Under the pieces are notes generated by a model that was not told the DNA's origin, searched no databases, and saw only the letters and a list, made by a program, of their open reading frames with translations. The translations under genes were made by a program, and so were the position numbers. Shown piece by piece: positions 22,796 through 33,505 of a DNA stretch of 64,000 nucleotides; within the stretch, counting starts at the first letter, position 1, and each line of letters starts with the position of its first letter. Source of the stretch: Eudromia elegans (Eukaryota > Chordata > Aves > Tinamiformes > Tinamidae); the NCBI GenBank assembly GCA_003342815.1, contig PTEX01000055.1, positions 2,194,986-2,258,985 of the forward strand, written 5' to 3'.

Positions 22796-24029
22796 GAGGT
22801 GTAAGCACAGATAGGAAAACCAAAGTTTTTTCTTTCCCCCTTGCCTTGGATTCTGACTCACTTTGTGGCTTCCAGCATTTTGCATAATTGTTTTGCCTTG
22901 GTTTCCTTCCTGCAAAGTCAGCTGATAGTTCCAGAGGAACCCTTGAGTGGAGAACTTTGATTATGGAAATTGCTATAAAAAAGCTTGTTTGTTACCATTA
23001 AGGGTTGCAATATAATACATTAGAAAATTTTAGTTCACCGAAGGAACTCAGAGCGAGTAAGGTACCACAGGCACACCAGAAACTGTTTTTTAAATATAAG
23101 ATATTAATTCATATGGTGGAAAGAGGTGTAGAAAGAGAACAGTCAGCTTTAAGGCAAAGATCGCCCAAGAGAGATGCAAAGAATAGGATCCTGTGACCAC
23201 ATGGGTCAGACGTCAAAACCTACTACAAGTCCCTTGTGACTTGCATGTGAATTTAATTCCAGGCTGTAGCGAGCACAAGCCCTTCTTCTTTGATGTGTAT
23301 ACGCTCGCCCCACTCTTTCCCTCTCCCTCCTTCCCCTTCCAGAAGGCACACTCGGCTTTTGGCTGAAGATGTTGGGAAGTGGGTTCCAACCATCAGTTTC
23401 CTGGACTGGATGTCAGTACAGTGAAAGGAAGAGGGATTTGTTAAATGATGTGAGTGCGTCATTACTGCAGTGATCTTACCTGAGTTTGCAGAAGAGAGAG
23501 GCTCATGTAAAAGATCCCACCTCCCAGCTGGAGTACCTATCTATGTGCTTGACAGGGCCCGACTTGCTGCCATAGGGAACAAGCTGGCAACTTGGCAGCA
23601 AAGGTAGATCAAAGCCAGAGGGTGATATTTTCGTAATGCCTGAGATAAATAGTCAATGACTACAGAAGGAGAACTATGGCCTCTGGATTTTCAGTTTCTG
23701 GAAAGAAAATTTAGAAGTCTATTCACCATCTTTCAGCTTTCTAGTACAGGATCCTGGGATATAACCACAGCACAAGATTCCTTGCCTTTATTACAACACT
23801 GGGCATCTAGTATGGGATTACTTTTGCCTAAATGCTGTCATTTAAAAAGCCAGATGTCTAGACTTCTTCCATAATCAGTAGAGGTAAAGGAGGTTATCTA
23901 TCCAACCTCTCTCTATTTCCCTGGGCTGTAGAGGGAACCTTGTTAGACCACAGAATTGCAGACAGTTAAAATTATTAAAAGGAATTGCTTCTTCATATAT
24001 TTAAGAAATTGTACACTTTCCCTGCAACT
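22796..24029. other. Non-coding sequence, nothing recognised
   Basis: AT-rich; frames up to 72 codons without support. A pyrimidine-rich patch lies near 23305-23345. Confidence 0.45.
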
Positions 24030-24180
24030 GTATATAATATCTCTGTTTTACAGGGAAGAAGAAAGTGTGGCTGAGATGGAGCCACCTTTTGCATGACAGC
24101 TGGCAACAGAGCTGAGATTACAATGCACCTGTACCTGACTCCCCACTTCTTATTCTTTCAGATGACACCATCTCCCAAAG
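24030..24180 (-). repeat. MIR-like SINE fragment, minus orientation
   Basis: 'ctgttttacagggaagaaga', then 'tttgcatgacagctggcaac', 'agagctgagattacaatgca' and 'tacctgactccccacttctt' follow the reverse complement of the MIR core and 5' tRNA-related part ('ttttacagatgaggaaactg…gcagagctgggattcgaac…ctgactcc'). Confidence 0.6.
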
Positions 24181-25639
24181 ACAACGAATAACTTTGTGTG
24201 CAGAAAGTGAGTTTCACTTCTCCTCATAGGCATAAAGGAGGTTTAGAAACATGGGTTAGTGGACAAACAGAGCCAGCTCCATCGGGCAGGCTCTGAGATT
24301 TAAATTTGCTTGTGGAACAGTAAGAGCTGATTACCAAACTTGGCTAATTTCAAGTTCCTAAAGTTGGGTGGGAAGTTTCAGAAAACTGTTCTTGTGAAGA
24401 AATGTGCAGTGATTTACCTGCCCTGCCTGACAACAGCACTGCATCGTTGCTGTTGTTCTCTTTGCAGAGCATATGGAAGCTGAGTGCTCCCTGGCTAGTA
24501 TCCAGACATCCAAAAGTTAAATTGATGGGAATTGCCATGAGGGTTCTAGCTAATGGGAGACATAAAGAATGAAGCCTGTTTTATTTTTGCTTGTTTCTTT
24601 TCTTATGAGAGTTTTGTTCGTGGAACAAACCTAGATACAACTGCATGCAACATATTTCTTCTGCATTTCCCCCCTGGGGATTACTTACGCCTAGTTGTGA
24701 TATGCTTTGCTGTTCCAGCCCATTGGGCTCATCAGTTTATTCAACTGACTTTTTAAATGGACTCATTTTTCCTGACGTTGGAAAAAGTGGCAAGAATCTA
24801 ATTGCACTTGTGGGTATGGGGTGTAATGTCAAGGCTGCGTGAGGGAGGGAAGGGAGAGAGGGCTTCTGAAAACAGGAAGAACTCAGTGGGCTAATCTGTT
24901 GGGGCGGCTTAGTGGATTTGCACATCAATCACCTGTATATAGGATACATTTTAGATGACATAGCTGGTGTCTGCACAATCCGGTGCAGTGGTTTCTTATC
25001 CACAGGGACAGATGTTGCAGAGAAGCTTAGATATGCACCTGCAGTTAGATTAAATATTTGAGGACCTATCTTCTTCAAGTCATTAGAGCTTGGGGTCCCT
25101 TTTCACAGAGTGCTGTATAGGCACTCTCCGGACCAAAGTGTAGATTAATACCTTAGCAGATCGAGAAATATTTTTTTTCCTAAATCGCAGTTCTGTTTCA
25201 TTTTTATGTTGCTTGCTAGATTAAGTTTTACAGCTCTCCGAGATTTTTTTTCTTAAAATTAGATCAAGAATTTTTACTGCTGTGCAGTTTGGAAAGTTTT
25301 TTTTTCCCACTGTTAGCAAAGCTCAGGAAATCAAAGGTGATTCATCTTTAACAGCAAGTGATTTAAACCAAACAATGTCTTTTTATGATAATGGAAGAGA
25401 CTGCAGAGTAGTGATGGGGTCAGATCTGCACAGATTTTTATGCTAAGTATCATTAAATTCATACACTAAGATAATTCTTCACTATCTATCTGCTTTCTTT
25501 GTAGGTTTTGTTTATTTTAATAGTTTTTATTTAGTGAATTGGTTGGCAGAGTGTGATTGAGAGCCTTCGAAAGAGAGGCCCGCTATTCACAGAACAGGTA
25601 GTAAAATATTTCCCCTTGCTGCCCTGCTAGAATGTCTCA
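24181..25639. other. Non-coding sequence, nothing recognised
   Basis: Short T tracts near 25169, 25246 and 25300. Open frames up to 67 codons match nothing known. Confidence 0.45.
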
Positions 25640-25850
25640 GCTCTTTGGGATTACATCACACAGGAATGATAGAAGATGAGAGGGGCTTTACGAGGCCTCA
25701 AGAGAAGTCTAGCCCAGTAGCCTGTGTCCGACCGGGACCTGTAACAGTTGCCTAGGCCAAGAACGTGCAATGAGAGGTACAAATAATGATGCTTTCCCAC
25801 AAATATTGCCCTAGTCACCAGCAGTTTGCATGTGAGAGACTGAACTGGAG
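25640..25850 (-). mobile_element. Ancient CR1 LINE 3' end, minus orientation
   Basis: 'agtctagcccagtagcctgt' and 'gtccgaccgggacc', then 'acaaataatgatgctttccc' and 'tagtcaccagcagtttgcat', fit the reverse complement of the 3' UTR of the old amniote CR1 lineage ('catctagcccagtatcctgt…'). It is strongly diverged. It shares its lineage with the pieces at 2.9 and 20.6 kb but covers a more 3' part. Confidence 0.55.
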
Positions 25851-26524
25851 GCCTTGTTTTGTGCTTTTCCTTCCATGCCTCTGCTCAGCTGCTTATGACC
25901 TTCTGTGTTTCAACTGCATATTTGCTGCCCCCAAAAAAGGACTGGAAGGAAGACAAATAATTGCAACCACGTCTCTGTCATGATGCAACACAATGGGAGG
26001 GACTCTGGGTGTTTGAACCTTCCATTCAGCCATCCAATTTACTTTTTTGCCAGCTTCAGGCCTAGACTTAATATTTAGCATAGATGTTAACCCATCCCAA
26101 ACATTAGACAGTCATAGTTATTAGAATTTTTTTAATTGCCTGCTTTTTTACTTTTAAGTTAAATAATGTATTCTGCTTCTCTTATGGATTTATAACTGCT
26201 GGAAATATTTTCTCTGTCAGGCTTCTAATCTGTTTTATTTATTTTTTTTCCTGGAATGATAAATTTAGATAGATTTTTGCTTCTTTAAGTTTAGTTTTAT
26301 GGCTCTGCTTGATTTCAGGAGCCAGAGTTTTAAGAAATGTGCCAAATATATAGACACAGAGTGATACAGAAGTAGAAATTGTAAAAGTTGGCAGCATTGA
26401 GATGGCTTCTTTTGTTTTACTTTGTTGTGTTTTGAGAAAACTCGTTTAGGAAAAACATGCCATACGTCACAGAGACTGAGTTGGCTTTTATGCTTAGTGT
26501 AGAGAATAAGCAAAAAGAGGGCCT
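25851..26524. other. AT-rich spacer between two CR1 fossils
   Basis: No gene or repeat recognised. The 82-codon minus frame (26265-26513) has no known domain. Confidence 0.4.
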
Positions 26525-27110
26525 TTTAAGATGAGCTGGCTCATCTCCCTGTCTGAAATAGGATTCCTGGGTCATTTGTTTGTCTAACCTGCCCTTAAAC
26601 GTCCTCCAGTGACAGAGTTTCTGCAGCTTCTCTAGATAATCTATTTCAGTGCTTAACTATCCTTATCACTAGGAAGTTTTTCTAATGTCTAAACTAAGCC
26701 TCTCCTGCTGCAGCCTAAGCTCATTATTTCTTATCCTACCCTCAGTGGAGATGAAGAACATTTATTTGCTTGTTCTTTGCAGGAGCCTTTTAGAAGAGTG
26801 TTATCATGTCCTCCCTCAGCCTGCGCTTCTCTAGACTAAACAACCACCACCCTTCACTCTCATCTCAAGAGCCATGACTTCTGGACCTCTGAGCGTTCGT
26901 GCTGCTCTCTTTTTACTTGCCACATGTAACCCATGGCACCCAGAAATGGAGTCACCATTCCTCCAGAGAGGAGACCATGTTGCGCTTCAGCTTAACCCCT
27001 CTGGAGATAAATGCAGACCTAACAGAGATCTGTCTTAACAAAATCTCATAACTCTTGCTGGGGATCCTGACTCCTCTCTTGCAACCGGGCAGTGTGACAG
27101 GATGAATTTT
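26525..27110 (-). mobile_element. CR1 LINE fragment, minus orientation, about 580 bp
   Basis: Clear landmarks of the reverse complement of a CR1 3' region: 'tctaacctgcccttaaacg', 'tcctccagtgacagagtttc', 'tatttcagtgcttaactatc', 'ctaggaagtttttctaatgt', 'ctcattatttcttatcctac', 'gagtgttatcatgtcctccc', 'gcttctctagactaaac' and 'ggcacccagaaatggagt'. This is a different CR1 subfamily from the adjacent 25.64-kb piece, because its own 3' region starts afresh, so two insertions are implied. It encodes only remnants of the ORF2 C-terminus. Old and inactive. Confidence 0.85.
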
Positions 27111-29159
27111 CTGTCCTCTCTTCCTCAAGCTGTGCTTTCAAGTAATGGCCAGTGAGTTGCTTTTCTTATTACAACAACTCCCTGCACTGCGTCCCTTCTG
27201 CCATGTGCTCAGCTGGGAGGTTACGGCTCCCTCATCGCCCAAGCCCATTCCCTCTCTTCATGGGAACTCAGTAAATATCCCAGAGCACCATGTTTGCTAT
27301 CTCTGGACTGCTGTCCTAACACCTTTTTGGGATAACCTTCCAGTCTGTTTTCTGGCATCTTTCCTGGGCCAGCCTGCCTGGAATGCATCAAAATCACAAT
27401 CCTTGCACTTTCCGGATGTGCATCCAATGCCTCATATGAAATGGAGTTCACTGATGGTTACTGAGGTATTTTACTCACAATAACTTCAGTATGCTTGTCA
27501 TTTTTTCACTTCATGCACCATGGCTTTAAAAATGCACAGAAACAGCATTAAAATGATCTTAATGATGGTACTGGGAATATCATCAACCTATACTTCCTTC
27601 TTTTCAGTACTTTAGAGTTGCTTAGCCCATTGATCTCTGACACTTTGCAGTTTATGAAAGAAAGGCATTACAGAGACTTCTCCACAACTCCTTAAAATGA
27701 ACAAACAACAAAACTCAGACTCTGTAAGAAGCGAGCAACTTAGTCATCATTTGTTCAATCTTCTAAAAATATCAGCAAAAAGCGTTTTAGCCTCTGCCTG
27801 ACTAGCATTTCATGGTTAACTGCCCCATACTGGTTTGGTATGTGGAGAGTATGTTGAACTCAGTCGTTCTTGCAGATCTCCAGGCTGGACCTCTGAAAAA
27901 TTGATAAATCATGTTGGTAGCACTTCTGCACTCCACTGCAGCTCACAGTTGTCAGCAGAGCTTCATAACAGAACGATGCTTGGCACTTCTGACAAATCTG
28001 AAAGAGCAAGTGTGGGCCCATTATCACTGCCCATTGACAGGACATACCAAGCTGACATGATCTCATTCCTACACAAGAACAGAGACTGCAACCTCATGTC
28101 AAGGATTAAAGGAAATTCTTTAAAATTCTATGCCAGAGTTGTCTTGCCTTTCTCTTTTTTCTTATTAATTCCTTGCCTGTTTCTTCAACCCCTTCTCATT
28201 CCCTTTCCAGAAAGGATAGGATATAGGTGAGGAATATTTGAAAATGTGATTGAAATCACTTTTTGCAAGTCACATGATAATCTGTCTTCATTTTAGCAGA
28301 TAAACCTGTCCTCCTTGAAAGAGGCATTGCTAAGCTTCACCAATAAAAGCTACGCTGCTTTTCACTTTTAGTTTATATGAAGGAAGAGCAGGAAGAGGTC
28401 CAGTGTATGGTAACAGGCCAAAATGGAGGGAGAATGGAGGGTGAAGGAAATACCTGGTTTGGGAGAAGTGCGTTTGGTGAATACGAGAAGCAAATACTTC
28501 ATGATTTGTGCACAGAGTGAGGCTGAACAGACCGATACAGTGGCTGTAGTACTTTGAACTAAAAACATCTCATTGAACTAATAGGTAAGTCTGTCAGTTG
28601 TTCAGGCTTGTCATGTTATACCAATTGTTTTAGTGGGATATCTGGAGATATCAAATCAACTAGTTTGATATCTGGAGAGTCACCTCAACCATTAGACAAG
28701 GTGCTTTATACTGTGTCAGATAACTTGCATTTAATACAATATTACTGTTAGGTTGGAAGTGCTAGAAAGCTTTCTGGTGTTTCTGTTCCAGCACCTTCCT
28801 CCCCACTAAGTAATAAACTTTAACTTTAAAATAAAAGGCATTAAAAAGGTCTTGTGCATTGTAAAGAGCTCAGAAGCTGCCCTTACTCACATTTTGTTTG
28901 GTTGCCAGTAGCTTTAATTGAAGTTACCTTTTCTGAGTCACTGCTATGACTAATCCACTTGTGAGGACACTTAGAATAGACTTCTGAAATCATTTGTCCT
29001 CCCCAGACTGAACTGCCTCTGAAACAGCAAGACGACTTCAGCAAAACCCTTCAGTCTCCCCTTGTATTGTGGTCTACACCAAATAAAGAAGACAGGTAAG
29101 TAAAAATATCTATATGTTTCTTTGGAACACCATAAAGTGTTCCACTGAAATGAAAAATA
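27111..29159. other. Non-coding sequence, nothing firmly recognised
   Basis: Open frames at 27145-27483 (112 codons) and 27835-28230 (131 codons) have no known domain. Consensus donor words AG|GTAAGT occur at 28583-28590 and 29094-29101 on the plus strand. I found no matching acceptor and open frame that would make an exon. A hairpin-forming repeat at 28646 is listed separately. Confidence 0.45.
28637..28678. repeat. 10-bp inverted repeat nested in a 12-bp direct repeat
   Basis: AGATATCAAA (28646-28655) and TTTGATATCT (28664-28673) are perfect inverted arms around an 8-base spacer. GATATCTGGAGA also recurs as a direct repeat at 28637-28648 and 28667-28678. Confidence 0.85.
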
Positions 29160-29295
29160 TTTATCATTTTTAATGCAAGAATAAGTGACTTGCCCAAGTT
29201 CTCATTCTGAGTCAGTGGCAGAATTCAGATTAGGATCAATCACCTGAATCCCAATACCAAGACTTATTCACTATAAATAAGTAATCCTGACTTCT
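29160..29295 (-). repeat. MIR-like SINE fragment, minus orientation
   Basis: 'aataagtgacttgcccaagt', 'tgagtcagtggcagaattca', 'gattaggatcaatcacctga' and 'atcccaataccaagac' follow the reverse complement of the MIR core and tRNA-related head ('aagtgacttgcccaaggtca…agtcagtggcagagctggga'). One of the clearest SINE fossils in the window. Confidence 0.7.
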
Positions 29296-29782
29296 CTAAA
29301 TCCATCACACTGGGTTTTCAGATTCAGTCTACTTTGGAATATTGACATACCTCTCAAAATATTCCACCCTAATTATACCAACCTCACATTATGCCTCATT
29401 TACAACATTTCCATGTGCATGGACCATGTTTTTATTTGTCAAAAAAGTTTTAATTCAGCAAAACTATGTCTTCTTCACAGGTGAGGTGAACAGAGGTAGA
29501 AATGTACCAGGCATGGACTTTTCACTCAAGACTGGAAGATCTTTCTATTCTTGGTGCCAGATTGCAATAAAAGCCTTTCCCTGTGGGTCAGTTATTTGAG
29601 AGTAAGAATATTTTAGGGAACATTATTTTTGAAGGGGCTTGGATTCTGGAAGAGATGTGTTAAAAAAAATATGTCCTTTAGGTATATTTTGTTAAAGACA
29701 GCAGTAGAGCTTGTGCACTATGAATAGATTAAGTTTGTTAGATAGCAGCCTAGTGATTTTATATTTTATTTTTTCAACTGAT
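29296..29782. other. Non-coding sequence
   Basis: AT-rich; the 85-codon frame at 29342-29599 matches nothing known. Confidence 0.4.
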
Positions 29783-29905
29783 CACAGAATCACAGAATGG
29801 TTGAGGTTGGAAGGGACCTCTAGAGATCATCTAGTGCAACCCCCTGCTTCAAGCAGGGACCCCTGGAACACGTGGCATAGGGCTGTATCCAGGCAAAAGT
29901 CTAAC
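29783..29905 (-). mobile_element. CR1 LINE 3' end, the youngest-looking copy
   Basis: It begins on the plus strand with 'atcacagaatcacagaatgg', which is two copies of the CR1 terminal octamer read in reverse. It continues 'ttgaggttggaagggacctc', 'tagagatcatctagtgcaac' and 'ccctgcttcaagcaggg', almost consensus for bird CR1. Similarity fades after 'gggctgtatccaggca' near 29905, giving a very short 5'-truncated insertion in the normal CR1 fashion. Only 3' UTR is present. This copy is the main reason to place the window in a bird. Confidence 0.95.
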
Positions 29906-32653
29906 GGTGGCCTCACATATCTAGCTGCCGTAATCCAAAAGGTTGCTCACACTTTTGTGTGTGGCAGGCATTACTAGTGCCTCGGCAGATTTGCTCTTGG
30001 ATGTGCAAATCATGGTTTCAAAAGCCTTTCTTCAGATGGTAGTATTAACCCAGCACGCAAGGGAAGTGATTTTTCTTTAACTGACCTATGGCTGCACAAA
30101 ACCAGCTCCATAAGCAACACTGAGTCGGGGGCAGCAGGAAAGGAATGACAAGGAGGAAGCCTGAGGAGCAGCTGAAGGGGATGGTCACTGTGTGAGGTCT
30201 TCCATACTAGTGAGAGTGAATAAGGGGTCCCCATTCTGGTGCTCTACGAATAGATTTACTAAAAGAGTTACCTTCTGTGTTTGGTTTTTTTTTTCCCCAA
30301 TATTTAACTGATATGGTTACTAAAATCTATGGGTGGCATTAGTCACAGTGTAGTCTAAGAGACTGCTCCACACCTGAATCATTTAAGTTAACACTGCATA
30401 TGTCAGCCTGTTTTATTTTAAATCTTATAGAAATACCTTAGTATTGTCACATATGTATATGTATCACACACACATAGAAGTGAGCAGTATGTTTTTGACC
30501 TTCAACAGTCCTTCACAATTCAACAGAAAACGGCAGATGTGTTGATTAAGTATATTCTGATCTAGGGTTACCTAATTTTGCACTCTATTTAATGAGATCC
30601 CTCTAGCAAAATCTATTATTTTTTTCCCCTATTTTCTTTGTGTTTTAAATAACCTTTATGCTTCCATATAGCTTGCATGACTCAGGCTTTAGCATTTTTA
30701 GATTAAAAAGTCACAATTAAAGTCCTAGATAAGACTAACAAGTTGAGCATGGCAAACAGAATTACTTTTTAAAAATGAAATTCTAACTAAATTTTATACC
30801 TTCAGAGAACACATAAGTTCCCAGTGCAATACTGATTGTGAAGAGTTAATTTGTCTAGTGAGTCAATCCTGAAAAATTATTCTGTGCCTAGTAAGTAAAG
30901 GTTGCATGGCTTGTTGCGATCATGTTCCTTCCCCACCCTCAACTACATCATGCAATGAAAACTGCATTATTCTTGATAATGATGCTAAATTAATTTCTAA
31001 GGACTCATTCTGTGAAGCAGAGAGGGTTTTTTTTGTCATTACCCTGAATATTTATATGCTGTTTTTGCAGCATTCCACAACTTCAGATTTCTCTTTTTGG
31101 TGGAGAATCCTCACCCAGCCCTGATTTATTATTATTTTTAATAAAATTGTGCTGTGGTCCCACACAAGAATCTTTTCTCACTCTACTAATCTGACTAGCT
31201 TTTCACTTTTATGTTAAACTCTCATTACCTGAGCCCAAGTATATCTAAACAGGTGGCTACATTCACTCTTTGGAGCAAGATGAAAGGAAGGAAGCAAGCT
31301 GCGGTGTGTCTGGAGAGTGAGATACACTTCTGATAACCTGTTCTATCTGTGTGTGGTTAGCCGAACCAAAACTTTTGGAGATTGTTGAATGGTTGTTCTT
31401 GAACCTTTGCTTTTTGCTAAATGTAATCCTACTTATCTCTTGGAGTCTCTTGGAGTCCGTACTACCGCTCACTGAGTGGATGAATGGGCTTTTTTTAAAA
31501 AAAAATTCCAGTGGATAGGAAAGGGAGAAGAGAACTCTCAGAAGAGCTAGTAGAAATTCTGCTTGCTGGAGGGATCCCAGAGTGCGCTGAAATCTCTCCC
31601 TTCCCACATGCATTGGCCTCCAGCTTCCTGGCAGCATGACAAGCATGAATTTAATTAAAAAAGAAAGGAAAGAGTATAGCGGGGAAAAAGCCTTGAGGAA
31701 AAAGCATGTGTACCACATGCTATAGTACAGGGTGGAGGAAGAACCTTGCTCATTGCACGTGTGCAGATCCTCCCCTGAGGCCTCCTCGTGACAGAGCAAA
31801 TGCTCCGGACCGTCCTCTCAAGATCAAAAGCTGCAGAAAGTTGAGCACAAGTTTCAGTTCTCTCATCCTTCAGACAAGCATGTATTTGTTCAGGCTTCTT
31901 TAAATTAATTTTCATTGATCCAGGTGTTTCATACTTAGAATGTTTGAGACAGGTTAAAATATAAAAAGGTCAGACATTGTAATTAAAAATGTATTCTCCT
32001 CATGAAAATGAAGGGGAAAATTAAGCTTTAATTAAATTAGAAAAAAGAAACATGAGAATCATTATTTTCTTATTCAATTGTTCTTCCTCATATGTACTTT
32101 GGTTTAGACACATACAACATTTTTTTTTTAACTCTTTCAAAAGAATCCTTATATATGTTACAATTCTTTTTATCTTTGGATATAATCATCAGATTTCAGC
32201 TTGTTCATCTTTGCAAAGTCATCATTACTGTAATGACATATGATGATCTGGGCAGAAACATAATCAGATATATTTAAATGGCTGTGGTCTTATGGGAGTG
32301 ACATACAGTTCAAAGCAAGTATTTACGCATGTTGGTATAGGTCAATGTAAATTTTAGCCATGACATGACCGTAATATAAGTCCAAAGGTTTTTAATGCGC
32401 TACAGATTTTCGTATATTACTATATACTATGTGTCTCTCAGATAATCTTAGATGATGAAGGACTCAGGCCAGCATTCTAGACAAGCATTTAAACAAAATA
32501 AATAATATTTGCCTATCTCCACTCCTACTTTCTTATGAAGGAGCAGCCTTTGAACACATAACTTGTTTCTGCAGACCCAAGTCTCAGACCCCATCCAGCC
32601 CCTTACCTCATTCAGCCTGTTTCACCAGTAGGATTCTAATGCTTGAGCCCCCA

Positions 32654-32734
32654 CTTTTTTCTTTCTTTTTCTTTCTTTCTTTTTTTTTTTTTTTTTTTTT
32701 TTTTTTTCCCCAGAAGTCTCCCTTTTTTTTTTTT
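32654..32734. repeat. Long polypyrimidine tract (TTTC)n / T27 / T12
   Basis: A CTTT-rich run leads into 27 T, then CCCC, a short break and 12 T. The whole stretch is nearly pure pyrimidine on the plus strand and partly mirror-symmetric, the composition that can form triplex (H-) DNA. Open frames across it are low-complexity artefacts. Confidence 0.9.
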
Positions 32735-33024
32735 GTCATGTCCTCAGCTTTCATTGGAAATGAAAAATCTCTCTCCAACCATAAAGGAGATATTTGCAAA
32801 AATTTATCTTGGGGAATTTCTGAGAGCATCACTTTTTCCTTGCCTGTGACCCAGGGATATTATTGACTCCTTTTCTTATCCTGGGATAAGATTGAAGAGC
32901 ATCTGTTGCTTTTACAGCTGTCAAGCATATCTGCCAATGTGTGTCCTTATATTCTCATGCACGCTGCAGGAGGCAAATGCTTTATCCTTTCATCTTCCTG
33001 ATCTCAGTTCCCCAGAAGGCTAAA

Positions 33025-33049
33025 TGAATAAATAAATAAATAAATAAAA
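33025..33049. repeat. (AATA)n microsatellite
   Basis: About six AATA units. Confidence 0.9.
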
Positions 33050-33329
33050 TGCAGAGAAAGTTTAGCACCAGAGGATTCAGTACTGTTAAGGGATTTAATA
33101 TATCATAATTGGTGAAGGCATTGCTGGTTCCTTGTGGATCTTTCTCCTTCTCTGTGGTTAAGTTCACAAAGAAATCTAGATAAATACGACATCTAATGCA
33201 ACTCTACTGTTGCTGCTATGGAGACGTGCCTTGTGGAGTGTGTCCCTCTACCACAGCATACAGAGTTCAGTGCGCTGCTGCCAGATCCTCCTAGCTCCCC
33301 ATCTTGGTGGTTAATAGCCCAACACATAT

Positions 33330-33505
33330 CTACAAATCTGAAAATAATACTTTGCAACTTTATACACTATTTACCATCGTTAAAGCGCTTCACAGATATC
33401 TAATAACTAAATACTTTCAATGTGGTTTTGCTGGAAAAATGGTGAAATTGAGGTACAGAGGCAAAGTTCGAGATCTTCCAAAACTCTCAGTAGTTAAGAG
33501 TGTGG
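33330..33505 (-). repeat. MIR-like SINE, minus orientation
   Basis: 'atcgttaaagcgcttcacag', then 'atggtgaaattgaggtacag' and 'aggcaaagttcgagatcttc' follow the reverse complement of a MIR-like SINE from its tail ('aaagcgctttacaaac') to its core ('ggaaactgaggcacagagg…'). Several indels are visible. Confidence 0.6.

Larger units (their letters stand above)
29906..33329. other. Non-coding AT-rich sequence
   Basis: The 178-codon minus frame (31263-31799) has no known domain and overlaps plus-strand frames. Simple repeats at 32654 and 33025 are listed. Nothing else recognised. Confidence 0.45.

Noticed and set aside
29094-29101. Consensus splice donor AG|GTAAGT
   Set aside because: No CpG patch, open frame or acceptor partner nearby; expected by chance in 64 kb.
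31263-31799. 178-codon minus-strand frame
   Set aside because: No recognisable domain, uneven composition, homopolymer-derived residues (FFFKK); no splice or promoter context.
32608-32866. Lys- or Phe-rich frames
   Set aside because: Translations of the polypyrimidine tract.
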